Source: Desulfovibrio sp. ZJ369
Lineage (GTDB): Bacteria > Desulfobacterota > Desulfovibrionia > Desulfovibrionales > Desulfovibrionaceae
DNA: 37,331 bases
Direction: 5' to 3'
Assembly: GCF_011039085.1 (NCBI RefSeq)
Contig: NZ_JAAKEI010000026.1
Location: 1-37,331, forward strand
Positions 14,530 to 23,404 of this stretch are shown here, one piece after another. Made by a program: the position numbers and the translations under genes. Positions within the stretch are counted from its first letter, which is position 1, and every line of letters begins with the position of its first letter. Below the pieces are notes generated by a model. The model searched no databases, was not told the origin of the DNA, and worked only from the letters and a program-made list of their open reading frames with translations.

Positions 14530-16521
14530 TCAGGGCAGCATGCTCAGGGGCACGCGGTAAACCCAGTCTCCGGCATTGGCCTGGCCGAAACTCTCCCAGT
14601 TGGCCCGGTCCTTGTCGTATTCCTCATAGCGGGCCAGGCGCGATTTCAGGCGATTGACAAAGGCCGTCTGCTCGCCGATGCTCATGCGGTACCAGTCTTC
14701 CTCTCGCAAAAGCATGATGTCGCTCTTGTAGGGCAGACCTTCCAGAAATTCAGCCAGGACGCCCAATTCCGCAAGGCTTTTGCCGCGCGTGGGCAGATTG
14801 GGATCCCGGGCCATGCGCGTGGAAGCCGAGAGTATGCCCTGGAAAAAATCGTGCGAATCCGTTTTTTTGGTCCGCTCCGCATTGTCGATAATTGCCTTGA
14901 GCTGCGCGCTGAGGTCATTGAGCTGATTCTTGGTCAGCAGCACAGCCACTTCAACGCTGGGGCTCTGCTCATGCCGCGCCAGCCGCTTGAGATCCATGTC
15001 CGCAATCCAGGAATTCACCACCGACGGCGCCTGATTTTCGCGCGCCCGGCCTAGATATTCCAGTTGCATGGCATAGCCCAGGGTGGCGGCCAGCCGGGCA
15101 GCCACCTGTTCGGGCGTCAGGTTCTGCGGTTTTTCATCCCTGGGCCGGGTCATGACCTTGCCCTCGGCCGTATTTTTGACCATTGCCACCATGCCTTCGG
15201 CCAGGGTTTTGGCCACAGCCGCGAACTGGCGCGCGCCTTCGGCCGGAGTGGGCGCGGACACGGCCTGATAATTGGATCTCTGGCCCGAAAGCCTGCCCAA
15301 AGCCCTGTAGTTCTGTTCGGCATAGCCATGATTCCTGACGCCGCCCGGACTTTTGATATGCAGCACCGTGATCCAGATGCCTTTTTGCCGGGCCAGATCA
15401 TTGAGCTCATTGACGCCCATGGCGACAGAAGCATATGGATCGCCGCTTTTCAGGGGGCCCGCGTCCGTGATTACCAGAATCAGACGCGAGGAATACTCTG
15501 CCCAGTTCAGATCCTGGACGGCCTTATAGACGCCGGCCAGAGAATCCTCATTGAAGTCATGGCTGGAAATTTTGGCTTCCTGCGCCTGCGCCAGCTTTTC
15601 TTCCAGACTTTTGCGATTTTTGGCCGTGGCAAAATCGCTGACAACCTTTGCTACATATTCCAGGCCGGGCGTGGCCCTGGTGCTGCTGCGAAAAGCCACC
15701 ACCGCAAAGCCCACCTTGTCGGCCAGCTTGTCTTTTTCAATCGTGTCGTAAATCCGGCGCACCACATTCAGGCTTTGATCAATATACGGCTTCATGGAAA
15801 TGGAGGTGTCGATAACCAGGGCAATGCCGGTTTTGGGCGGCCCGTTTCTGCCCTTGCCGCCTTTTCCGTATTGGCCGGGGTCAATGGAAGCCACGCGCAG
15901 GAATTTGACGCCTTCAAAAGGATCTTTCATGTCCAGAATGGGCATCAGATAAAAGCGTTTTTCCGAGACAGCGCCCTGGGCTCCCGCGGGTTCGCTGGCC
16001 AGAATCGGCAAGTCGGCGGCTGCGGCGGGCGGCGTGCCGGAATCGGCGGGCGAGATCCGGGCGGCCGCGGCCAGCAGGGCGTCCAATTGCTTTTCCATGT
16101 CGTCGGCTGCGCACAACGCGCTCAAATCCTGCTCGGTCTTGAAGAAAAGCACCGGCTCACGGCCTGCGCGCGGGGCAAAAAGCAGCGTGAGAGACTGGTT
16201 CCAGTCTGTGGCCTGGCCCGCCTCCAGCCAGCCTTCGGGTGCAACGGCGGAAAGGCCTACCTGCAACCAGTTCCCGTTACGCGCAAAGACATAAAATGCC
16301 GTGAAAGGCACAACATTTTCCCGCACGGTTTTGGCGTCGGCTTTCGGCTCTGCCAGGAGCTTTGCGCCGGGATGGCTGACCACCCGCTGAAAAAGCGATG
16401 TTTTTCCTTCCTGCAGCAAGGGCGCGGCATGTGACGCCACGGGCGACAATGCAGCGCCCAGGCTCAGACAAAGGGCAAGAAGCAGCAGCAGAAAGGGACG
16501 GACCGGCACTCCGGAAGTCAT
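14530..16521 (-). CDS. Secreted von Willebrand factor A protein with SH3-like N-domain
   Basis: A 663-residue exported protein. ATG 16521 is chosen because AAGGAG lies six bases ahead and it begins a clean signal peptide (MTSGVPVRPFLLLLLALCLS, cleavage after SHA, about residue 32); ATG 16557 overlapping the upstream stop is less likely. Residues about 40-110 look like a bacterial SH3 domain (LLAEPKADAKTV, NGNWLQVG, GWLEAGQATDW). The von Willebrand A domain follows with the metal site DTSIS (238-242) and ITDAGP (about 351-356). The C-terminal 250 residues are helical and unassigned. Periplasmic metal-dependent binding to another protein is the expected role. Its place beside the ABC genes suggests it is moved, or signals, through that complex. 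Confidence 0.87.
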   Translation of the reverse strand: MTSGVPVRPFLLLLLALCLSLGAALSPVASHAAPLLQEGKTSLFQRVVSHPGAKLLAEPKADAKTVRENVVPFTAFYVFARNGNWLQVGLSAVAPEGWLEAGQATDWNQSLTLLFAPRAGREPVLFFKTEQDLSALCAADDMEKQLDALLAAAARISPADSGTPPAAAADLPILASEPAGAQGAVSEKRFYLMPILDMKDPFEGVKFLRVASIDPGQYGKGGKGRNGPPKTGIALVIDTSISMKPYIDQSLNVVRRIYDTIEKDKLADKVGFAVVAFRSSTRATPGLEYVAKVVSDFATAKNRKSLEEKLAQAQEAKISSHDFNEDSLAGVYKAVQDLNWAEYSSRLILVITDAGPLKSGDPYASVAMGVNELNDLARQKGIWITVLHIKSPGGVRNHGYAEQNYRALGRLSGQRSNYQAVSAPTPAEGARQFAAVAKTLAEGMVAMVKNTAEGKVMTRPRDEKPQNLTPEQVAARLAATLGYAMQLEYLGRARENQAPSVVNSWIADMDLKRLARHEQSPSVEVAVLLTKNQLNDLSAQLKAIIDNAERTKKTDSHDFFQGILSASTRMARDPNLPTRGKSLAELGVLAEFLEGLPYKSDIMLLREEDWYRMSIGEQTAFVNRLKSRLARYEEYDKDRANWESFGQANAGDWVYRVPLSMLP

Positions 16522-16553
16522 GATCATCTCCTTGAGTCGCGCAGGGCCGCGGC

Positions 16554-17591
16554 TCATTTCCAGGTTTGCAGCAGGCTGCGGGCCTCAGCGTCGCCTTTGT
16601 CCGCCGCGGCCCGAACATGGGCGCGCAGCTTGTCCAGGGCCGCGCGCGCCTCGGTCTGCCCCTTGGCCAGAGCCATGTCATACCAGTGCCTGGCCTGGCT
16701 GATGTCCACGGGAATGCTGCCGCGCGGCAAGGCGCTGACAGGATCATAAAACTGCCCCACCAGAAGCATGGCTTCGGCATTGCCTTTCTGGGCCGCGTCT
16801 TCCAACAGCAAAAAGGCCGCGTCCCCTTCTTCGGCGCTGGCGTCGGCCTTGCGCAGGGGCTTGGCCAAGGCAAGGCTGACATCGGGGCGCGCTTCGCCGC
16901 GCAACTGTTCGCGGGCCAGAGCCAGCGCGGACGGGCCGGAAGGCGTGTTCCGCGCCGCACCCCCGGAGGTTTGCGGCGGCACAGGGGGCAGGGGCGTTGC
17001 ATCAGGCGCGCGCCACACAAACCACCAGAGCGCTCCGGCCGCCAGCAGCAGCAAAAGCAGCAGCCCGGCAAGCAGGCCGGTTCTGCCCTCTTTTTTGGCG
17101 CTGCTTTGCGAGGGCAGTTGCAGCGGCTCTTCCACCGGCGCGGGCGGGGTTTCCTCCGGTTCGGGAGCAGGGCTCGGCTCCGGCTCAGGTTCCGGGCCGG
17201 GATCGGGCGAGGCTTGCGGCTGTACGGGCGCGGGATCGGGCCGGGGAGCGTGCGCGCCGATGCCCTGGCCTCCGCCCATATGCGAATAAACCAGGTTCTG
17301 AACTACCAGCGGGCAAAGGCCGGGCCCGGGCAGGCTGAGCCGATAGGATTCCAGGTTGTCCATCTCGTTGACCACAGCCGGACCCACGGCAAGACGCAGG
17401 ATGCCGTCCTTGTTCTCCCAGGCGTCGGGCCTGAGCGTGCTTTCGCTCTCCTGCCAGCCGCCGCCGGAAAGGCTTTTGCCGTCCGAGCGGTAAATCACGA
17501 AAACGGGATCCGGCATGTGGTCGGCGCCCTGCACTTCAATGAGGCCGTATCCGGGACCGCGCATGGGGTCGGCTGTAAGGGTGGCGCGCAT
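16554..17591 (-). CDS. Single-pass membrane protein with Sel1-like repeats
   Basis: A 345-residue protein in three parts. The N-terminal ~100 residues are a compact, unassigned domain (GYGLIEVQGADHMPDPVFVI, then VVNEMDNLESYRLSLPG). A proline/glutamate-rich linker (about 115-165: PDPGPEPEPEPSPAPEPEE) leads to one membrane helix (about 172-192, GLLAGLLLLLLLAAGALWWF). The rest holds Sel1/TPR-like helical repeats (AAFLLLEDAAQKGNAEAMLL, then ARHWYDMALAKGQTEARAAL). With no signal peptide the likely topology is N-domain in the cytoplasm and repeats in the periplasm. AAGGA precedes ATG 17591, three bases after the SrfC stop. Sel1 repeats scaffold protein complexes, so it could link the Srf proteins with the periplasmic modules. 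Confidence 0.82.
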   Translation of the reverse strand: MRATLTADPMRGPGYGLIEVQGADHMPDPVFVIYRSDGKSLSGGGWQESESTLRPDAWENKDGILRLAVGPAVVNEMDNLESYRLSLPGPGLCPLVVQNLVYSHMGGGQGIGAHAPRPDPAPVQPQASPDPGPEPEPEPSPAPEPEETPPAPVEEPLQLPSQSSAKKEGRTGLLAGLLLLLLLAAGALWWFVWRAPDATPLPPVPPQTSGGAARNTPSGPSALALAREQLRGEARPDVSLALAKPLRKADASAEEGDAAFLLLEDAAQKGNAEAMLLVGQFYDPVSALPRGSIPVDISQARHWYDMALAKGQTEARAALDKLRAHVRAAADKGDAEARSLLQTWK

Positions 17592-17594
17592 GGA

Positions 17595-20225
17595 TTATTC
17601 CTTGAAGGCCTGCAAAACATGGCGCAGGCGGTTGTTTTGTTCGGGATTGACGGTTTGCTCGCCGTCAAAGTTCACGTTGGCGATCACCGCATAGGCCAGG
17701 GCGCGCAGCCAGTCTGTATACCAGAGGCGATCGTAGGGCGACTCTTCTTCGGCGATCTGCGGCTCGCCGGAGATTGCCGGCGGCGGGGCAAAAAGGCTGA
17801 GGCTCCTGCCCCCGAAGAAAATGGTGCGCGCCGCCTGATCCTTGAAGCGGGGGTCAAAGCCCAGCCAGTCCACAAAGGCGTTAATGGCGTCGGCCGCCAG
17901 ACTGACCTGCTTCCAGACCAGCCGTTCGCGCGCCATATTGCTGTAGGCCGCGCCGCGCCGCAACTCGGACTCCAGATTTTCGCGCACCCGGCAGCGCCCT
18001 GCGGCGGCGATCAGTTCGTGACAGAATTGATCAAGTTCCCTGGCGGGCAGGCCGTAACGGCTGCGGGCCTCTGCGTCGCCCGCCAGTTCGCGCAGGCGGC
18101 TGATCCAATGTTCCAGGGCCAGTCCGGCGAAAACAGCGGCCGTGTCCCTGGCGCTGCTTTCGGTCGCTTCAGCCGGGGCAGGGGCCGGGGGTGGCGCGTC
18201 GCCGAAAATGTCGCCCAGAATAGCATCCGCCGAAACGCGCGTGCCCACCACATCCGCGGGCAGGGCCGCGGCCTCCTGGGCAGGGCTCTGGCGGGCGTTG
18301 AAGCAGATTTCGTAGAGATCAAAGTCCCGTACCTGCAGGCGTTGCAAAAATTCGCCGAAAAGCTGCTTTTCCGCCACGCGGGCCAGGAGGGCCACCAATG
18401 TGCGCGAGAGCTGCTCTTTTTGCCGGCGCAGTTCCTCGCTGTCGTCGCTTTTATAAAAAACGCCCAGACAGGCAAGAACCTGTTCGCGCTTTTCGGCAAG
18501 GCTGACCGTAATCTGGCGGCGCTTGAGCTCGGGATTGCAGAGCGGCCGCAATTTTTCGCGCAACAGCGCCACGCCGCCGTCATTGAGCCGCATGGCCGCC
18601 TGCCAGACGCGCTCAGGCTCGGAGACATGGCGTTGCACCAGCGCTGATTGCAGAAAAGCGCGGCGCACCTCCTCCACATACTCTTCCTGCTCCGGCCTGA
18701 CGCCTGTTTCCTGATGCGTTTCCTTGTCAAAGCTGAAGATGGCTTCGCTGCGGAAATTGGGATTGCGCAGCAAAAACACATTGGCGAACGGCTTGCTGCC
18801 GTCCCAGTTTTCGGGCCAGTCGTGCTGTTTGCCGAAAAAGTCGAGCAGGGAAGACTGCAGGCGAATATCCCAGCGTTTTTCCACCGACGGAGCGCCGTTT
18901 TTCTTTTCAAATTCCATGTCCATCTTGGTCAGCACAAAGAAAAGCGCAGGCGGCTTGCCCGCGCGGTGAACCGGCTTTTCGCCGTGGGTGGAGCAGATCC
19001 ATTCATACACGGCGCGCGGCAGATCCTGCACTTCCTGATTGCCGGGCCCGATGCAGAGCAGCATGCTGGTCAGCTCTTTTTCCTCGCAGTAGCGCTCGAA
19101 AAGATAGGCCACCTTGCCGCGCAGAAAGAGATTCTCCAGGGTGCCGGGGCGTTGCAGCTCCTTGTTGAGATCGCTGAGCTTGAGGCGGGAGCGGTAACCG
19201 GGAAAGTCGAGCAAATCCGTGTGATCAAAGAAGTCGTCCGGCTTTTCCCGCATGGGGATGGTGATTTCAGCCGTGAGCGCGGTGATCACGGCGCGCGGCA
19301 GCTCTGCGCGGCGTCCGTTGGCGCCGAGAATGGGCAGGGTCGCGGGGGCCGCGTCTGCCAGACCTTGCAGCAGCGCCACATCTATGATGCTCTCGGAACG
19401 CGGGATCAATGCCTCAATGGGGCAGGCCGCTTCAGCGGGATTGCCCAGCTTTTCCAATGCGCCGCAAAGCTTGAGGTAGAGACTTTGAAATTCCGGCACA
19501 TTGTCCCAGATCAGGCCCAGCAGCGCGGCCCGATCCGCAAGGCCAAGCCGCGGCGCAAGCTCCGCGGCTGTACGCCAGTAGCCCTTTTGCAGCATCTGCA
19601 CGCGCGGCCGGGAACTGAAATTTTTATTGACGTATTCGCGCAGATCCTCCAGATCATCTTCGCTCACCACGCCCGCGCCGGCTTGCGGAACCGCGGCGCG
19701 GCCGGCCAGATCGTCCAGAGCCGCGATCAGGGCTTCAGGCTGCGGCGCCTGCTTATGCTCACAGTCCGCGTAATAGGTGTTGGCCAGCACGCGGGCCACA
19801 TCCGTCTCGGAAAGCAGCCGCAGGCGGATGGGAAAGCCGTCCGCAAGCCCTGCGGGCGGGGTGGTGGTGAAGCGGGTGACAAGGCCGGTGGACTCCTTGC
19901 CGCCTTCCGGGTTGATTTCGGTGAGGAAGTCGTAAGTCTTGCCGCCCAAATCCGCCGTTAATGTTCCTTTGGCGTCTTTTGCCAGGGCCGAGATCAGGTA
20001 GGACTTGCCGGACTGGCTGGGGCCGAACACGCCCACGCACATTTTGCGCCGGGCGGCCTGCTCGCATTTGCCGAAAAAACGGGCGGCGCGGCGCATGTCC
20101 TTTTGCAGTGCCGCGCACTCGTCGCCCACAAGCCCGCAATTTTCCCGAAGCCAGTCCACAGCCTGCCGGGAAGCGTCCGCAAGCTCGCGGCAGTGTTGCG
20201 CAAGGTCATGATCCTGCTGCTGCAT
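17595..20225 (-). CDS. srfC: SrfC-like virulence factor, P-loop GTPase
   Basis: An 876-residue protein of the SrfC family (the putative bacterial virulence factor family known from Salmonella srfABC). It carries GTPase motifs: the P-loop GPSQSGKS (68-75), a DFPG switch motif (Asp340) and TKMD (433-436) for guanine specificity. The block VGVFGPSQSGKSYLISALA is nearly diagnostic for the family. A long helical C-terminal half follows, with an acid/alanine-rich insert. The distances between motifs are larger than in Ras-like GTPases and nearer to dynamin-like proteins; membrane remodelling is conceivable but unproven. It starts 12 bases after SrfB. No secretion signal is visible, so it is cytoplasmic or membrane-peripheral. 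Confidence 0.88.
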   Translation of the reverse strand: MQQQDHDLAQHCRELADASRQAVDWLRENCGLVGDECAALQKDMRRAARFFGKCEQAARRKMCVGVFGPSQSGKSYLISALAKDAKGTLTADLGGKTYDFLTEINPEGGKESTGLVTRFTTTPPAGLADGFPIRLRLLSETDVARVLANTYYADCEHKQAPQPEALIAALDDLAGRAAVPQAGAGVVSEDDLEDLREYVNKNFSSRPRVQMLQKGYWRTAAELAPRLGLADRAALLGLIWDNVPEFQSLYLKLCGALEKLGNPAEAACPIEALIPRSESIIDVALLQGLADAAPATLPILGANGRRAELPRAVITALTAEITIPMREKPDDFFDHTDLLDFPGYRSRLKLSDLNKELQRPGTLENLFLRGKVAYLFERYCEEKELTSMLLCIGPGNQEVQDLPRAVYEWICSTHGEKPVHRAGKPPALFFVLTKMDMEFEKKNGAPSVEKRWDIRLQSSLLDFFGKQHDWPENWDGSKPFANVFLLRNPNFRSEAIFSFDKETHQETGVRPEQEEYVEEVRRAFLQSALVQRHVSEPERVWQAAMRLNDGGVALLREKLRPLCNPELKRRQITVSLAEKREQVLACLGVFYKSDDSEELRRQKEQLSRTLVALLARVAEKQLFGEFLQRLQVRDFDLYEICFNARQSPAQEAAALPADVVGTRVSADAILGDIFGDAPPPAPAPAEATESSARDTAAVFAGLALEHWISRLRELAGDAEARSRYGLPARELDQFCHELIAAAGRCRVRENLESELRRGAAYSNMARERLVWKQVSLAADAINAFVDWLGFDPRFKDQAARTIFFGGRSLSLFAPPPAISGEPQIAEEESPYDRLWYTDWLRALAYAVIANVNFDGEQTVNPEQNNRLRHVLQAFKE

Positions 20226-20237
20226 GATTATCCTCGT

Positions 20238-23200
20238 TTATCCGGCATCAGACACAATGCCGGTATCCAGCCAGTACCCTTCATCCAGTTTCAGGGTTTG
20301 CAGACGGATTTCCAGATCGCGGCGGTCCACGCCGCGCCCCTGGTTGTCGGTAATGGCGTCAATGCTGAATTCGCCCTCGCTGCGGCGATCCTTTTCCTCT
20401 TCCGTGCGCGGCGCATCGTCCCAGACGTCCTCCACGCGCAGGCACACGTCAACCGTATAGGGCAGACGCCCGGCAGCCCGCGCGCGGGCCTCTTCGCTGC
20501 TGAAGGCGAGCAGGTGGTAGCGGGTGGTGGGCCAGCGCTCGGCGTCCAGTTGGCGGTAACCGATGAAAAGCGGGCCGCTGAAAGCAACGGAGCGATTCTG
20601 TTCCGTGCCTTCATTGCTTTCCACATCCACCTGAAACCAGACTTTGGGCCGCTTGAGCTGGCTGTTGATATCCATTTCTCCGATGTAACGGGCCGTGGAC
20701 GTCAGACGCAGCGCCGCGGAATCAAAGGAAAAGCCCTCCAGATGGCCGTCGGCCAGGGCGCAGAGGATGGCCCCGATCACCACGGTTGTCTTGGGGTCGG
20801 TGATCCGTCCCAGGGCATCGGCAAAGGGGTACCAGCTGCCCACATGGTATTGGCGCATGGGAATGATCCGATCCGGAGGCACAGGCAGCTTGGCAAGCAC
20901 CGGCGCAATGACGCCCTGCCAGGCGCTGGGGCGGCCGGTGAGCAAAAGCACATCGCTGTCGTAAAGATGCACGATTTCGCACAGGGCGGACAAGGTGGGG
21001 CCCAGCGTCGTCCTGATGGTGGCATTGACGGCCTGGGGCCGGACCTGGATGGGAACATCCAGGATGTTAAAGTTTTTGATGAATGGAGCAGCCCGGCGGA
21101 CCAGAGCTTCCACGGCGCGCAGAACAGCCGGTTGCGGTCGCGGCGCCTGCCTGGGCGGGACAGGCACGCTTTGCTCGCCTGACGCCTCTGACGTTTCGGA
21201 TGAAGGCGGCAGCGCATTTTGCGCATCAGCGGCCTGGGGCTTGAGGATTGCGGCAGTGGAAAAGGCAAGCGGATCAGGCTCGAAAAAGTCGGCCAGCCGG
21301 CAGGTATAGGCGCGTTCCGGCTCATCCTCGCTTTCACAGGCCGCCAGCAGACCCAGGGCCACGGGCACGGCAATCTGGCGCACCAGGCGCACGCGCGTAT
21401 TGCGCTCCTCCTGGGACATGCCGATAAAGTCCCGCCCGAAAAGCTGGGCCAGCAATGCGCGGGGTTCCGCCAGCCCCTGGCTGGTCAGGGCCTGGGCAAT
21501 GGCCGGGATCACATGCTCGGCGATAACTTCACGCAGGACTTCATCCCCGGCGATATTGAAACCGTCGCGAAATTCCGTATGCGGCACGATGCGCGCCGTA
21601 TCCCCCTCGCCGCTGGCCAGCTCATAGGTGGTAATGGAAAGATCCGTGGTGCCGCCGCCGATATCAATGGACGCCACGCGCACGCAGGGGTGATTGTCGC
21701 AGGACGGCCGCGGCCTGCCCAGCAGGCGGAAAAGGTGATGCGCGTCGCCGTGCTGCTTGACGGTCATTTCATTGTACAGCAGCACCAGTTGCGAGCAACT
21801 GGCCTCGTCCCAGTCGCAACGCACCTGCGGGCTCAGGCGATAGTCGCCGCCCGGGCTCTTGCGCTGCTGGTTGCCCGGCAGGTACCATTGGCTCCAGCCC
21901 AGGGCGTCCCAGATCACGCGCACGGCCCAGAGCACCCAGCGCCGGAAAATGCGTTTTTCAGCCACGGGCATGGCCGTGGGCACGGTGAAGATCAGCCGCC
22001 GCAAGCGCCGCGGCAGGTTGGGCAGCTCACGGCGGGCACGGGTGGCCGGAGAATTGATGGTCACCAGAGCCTGCGTGAGGATCTCGCCCATCATGAACAG
22101 CATCAGGGACGAGCGGGTGAAGAGCGATTCAAAAATGGGTTCGGGCTCCTGCTTCTGAAGCGCCGGGCTTTTTTTGAACAGGGGATCGTCAAAACAGGCC
22201 AGGGGCGTGCCCTGGGGATTGAGCCGGCGGGGGAACAGGCCCCGGCTGACCATGGGCTCGGTGTTGCCGCCGGTATTGTAGCGCCAGCTTTGTTGCCAGG
22301 GGCGTTCGTCCCAGAGATAGCGCTTGGGACTGGACATGCCGGTAGTGCCTTCGGCGCAGACGGCCTGGGTGGCCAGACGCGCTGCCTCCGGCCCGATGCG
22401 CACGGCCGAGGGCCAGGCAAAGGCCGGGGTCTGACGGCCGGAACGACGGGAAAGGGCATCATTGCCGAAAACGGCGTCCACAAATTCCACGCGGGTTTCA
22501 AAGGGATCGGCGTAAATCCGGTCCGGTTGGCTCAAATCCCGCAATTCCAGCAGATAACTGTCATTGAGATTGGTGATCCGCTGGGGCAGGGTTTCCACCA
22601 GAATGCCGGTGGTGCGGGAATTGCCGATGTCCAGGATCAAATCCACGTCCACCGGCGTGTCCCGTTCGGGATTAATGACCTGGGCGGCGAGATTATTCAG
22701 CGCCAGGCTCACGATCTCCAGCCAGGTCAGATAGCTGGCCAGATGCCGCAGCACATAGCGCGTTTCCTCCTGCCAGGCGTCGCGGCCGTGGCGCGTATGC
22801 TGTTGCGAGGCTTTGTATATGCCGGACAGCCATTCGTCGACCCATGCGCCATTGAGAAACCAGGAATTGTCGCGCACCAGGGGGGCGAGCATAAAGTGCC
22901 CGTGGGCCGCCACATCCTGCGGGGAAAGCGCGAAGTATTCCTCGCCCTCGGGCGGCCGCTCTTCAAGGTTGGTGTCGAAAGCCAGCACCACGCGCAGTTG
23001 GCCCGGAGTTTTTGCGGAGCGCATGACCTGCGCCCGCGCCCAGTTGGAAGGGCCGCATTCAAAACGACGTCCTCCGTCGGGCCACAGTTGATCCAGGGTG
23101 CGCAAAAAGGGTACGGGCAGCCATTGGCCTTCCCATACGGTCAGTTCGTGGCGGGCGTCCATATCATAATCAGATTTGCAGGCCTGGCCCGTGAGCTGAT

Positions 23201-23402
23201 CCACAAGGCCGGTTTCCGTCTCTACCAGGCAACGCAGGTAGTGGGTATAGCGGCCCTGGGCGTCGCCCTCCTGCTTTTTTTCCTCGCGGAAATAGCGGCG
23301 GATGCGCTTGATCTTGTCTTCCGGCAAGGCGAAATCCAGAAATTGCGGGCAGCCCCCGGGGATGATGCTGACCGGCGAGAGATAACGGGGAATGGCATCC
23401 AT
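20238..23402 (-). CDS. srfB: SrfB-like virulence factor, actin/Hsp70-type ATPase fold
   Basis: A 1054-residue protein of the SrfB family. Two phosphate-binding motifs of the actin/Hsp70/FtsA fold are clear: DIGNSRTTG (258-266) and DIGGGTTD (580-587), and LLLTGRPSAWQGVI in the C-terminal third fits the adenosine motif. The N-terminal 250 residues are specific to the family. ATG 23402 is chosen for its AAGGA site and because it lies 2 bases after the SrfA stop; upstream in-frame codons only overlap SrfA. In Salmonella, srfB is reported as under SsrB control, but its biochemical role is not settled. An ATP-driven, polymerising or chaperone-like switch acting with the SrfC GTPase is a reasonable hypothesis. 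Confidence 0.9.
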   Translation of the reverse strand: MDAIPRYLSPVSIIPGGCPQFLDFALPEDKIKRIRRYFREEKKQEGDAQGRYTHYLRCLVETETGLVDQLTGQACKSDYDMDARHELTVWEGQWLPVPFLRTLDQLWPDGGRRFECGPSNWARAQVMRSAKTPGQLRVVLAFDTNLEERPPEGEEYFALSPQDVAAHGHFMLAPLVRDNSWFLNGAWVDEWLSGIYKASQQHTRHGRDAWQEETRYVLRHLASYLTWLEIVSLALNNLAAQVINPERDTPVDVDLILDIGNSRTTGILVETLPQRITNLNDSYLLELRDLSQPDRIYADPFETRVEFVDAVFGNDALSRRSGRQTPAFAWPSAVRIGPEAARLATQAVCAEGTTGMSSPKRYLWDERPWQQSWRYNTGGNTEPMVSRGLFPRRLNPQGTPLACFDDPLFKKSPALQKQEPEPIFESLFTRSSLMLFMMGEILTQALVTINSPATRARRELPNLPRRLRRLIFTVPTAMPVAEKRIFRRWVLWAVRVIWDALGWSQWYLPGNQQRKSPGGDYRLSPQVRCDWDEASCSQLVLLYNEMTVKQHGDAHHLFRLLGRPRPSCDNHPCVRVASIDIGGGTTDLSITTYELASGEGDTARIVPHTEFRDGFNIAGDEVLREVIAEHVIPAIAQALTSQGLAEPRALLAQLFGRDFIGMSQEERNTRVRLVRQIAVPVALGLLAACESEDEPERAYTCRLADFFEPDPLAFSTAAILKPQAADAQNALPPSSETSEASGEQSVPVPPRQAPRPQPAVLRAVEALVRRAAPFIKNFNILDVPIQVRPQAVNATIRTTLGPTLSALCEIVHLYDSDVLLLTGRPSAWQGVIAPVLAKLPVPPDRIIPMRQYHVGSWYPFADALGRITDPKTTVVIGAILCALADGHLEGFSFDSAALRLTSTARYIGEMDINSQLKRPKVWFQVDVESNEGTEQNRSVAFSGPLFIGYRQLDAERWPTTRYHLLAFSSEEARARAAGRLPYTVDVCLRVEDVWDDAPRTEEEKDRRSEGEFSIDAITDNQGRGVDRRDLEIRLQTLKLDEGYWLDTGIVSDAG

Positions 23403-23404
23403 AG

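Noticed and set aside
16566..18647. Long plus-strand open frame (693 codons) opposite the Sel1 and srfC genes
   Set aside because: It is antisense to two well-supported genes, lacks any domain, and its glycine/arginine/alanine-rich composition is the usual shadow of high-GC coding sequence.
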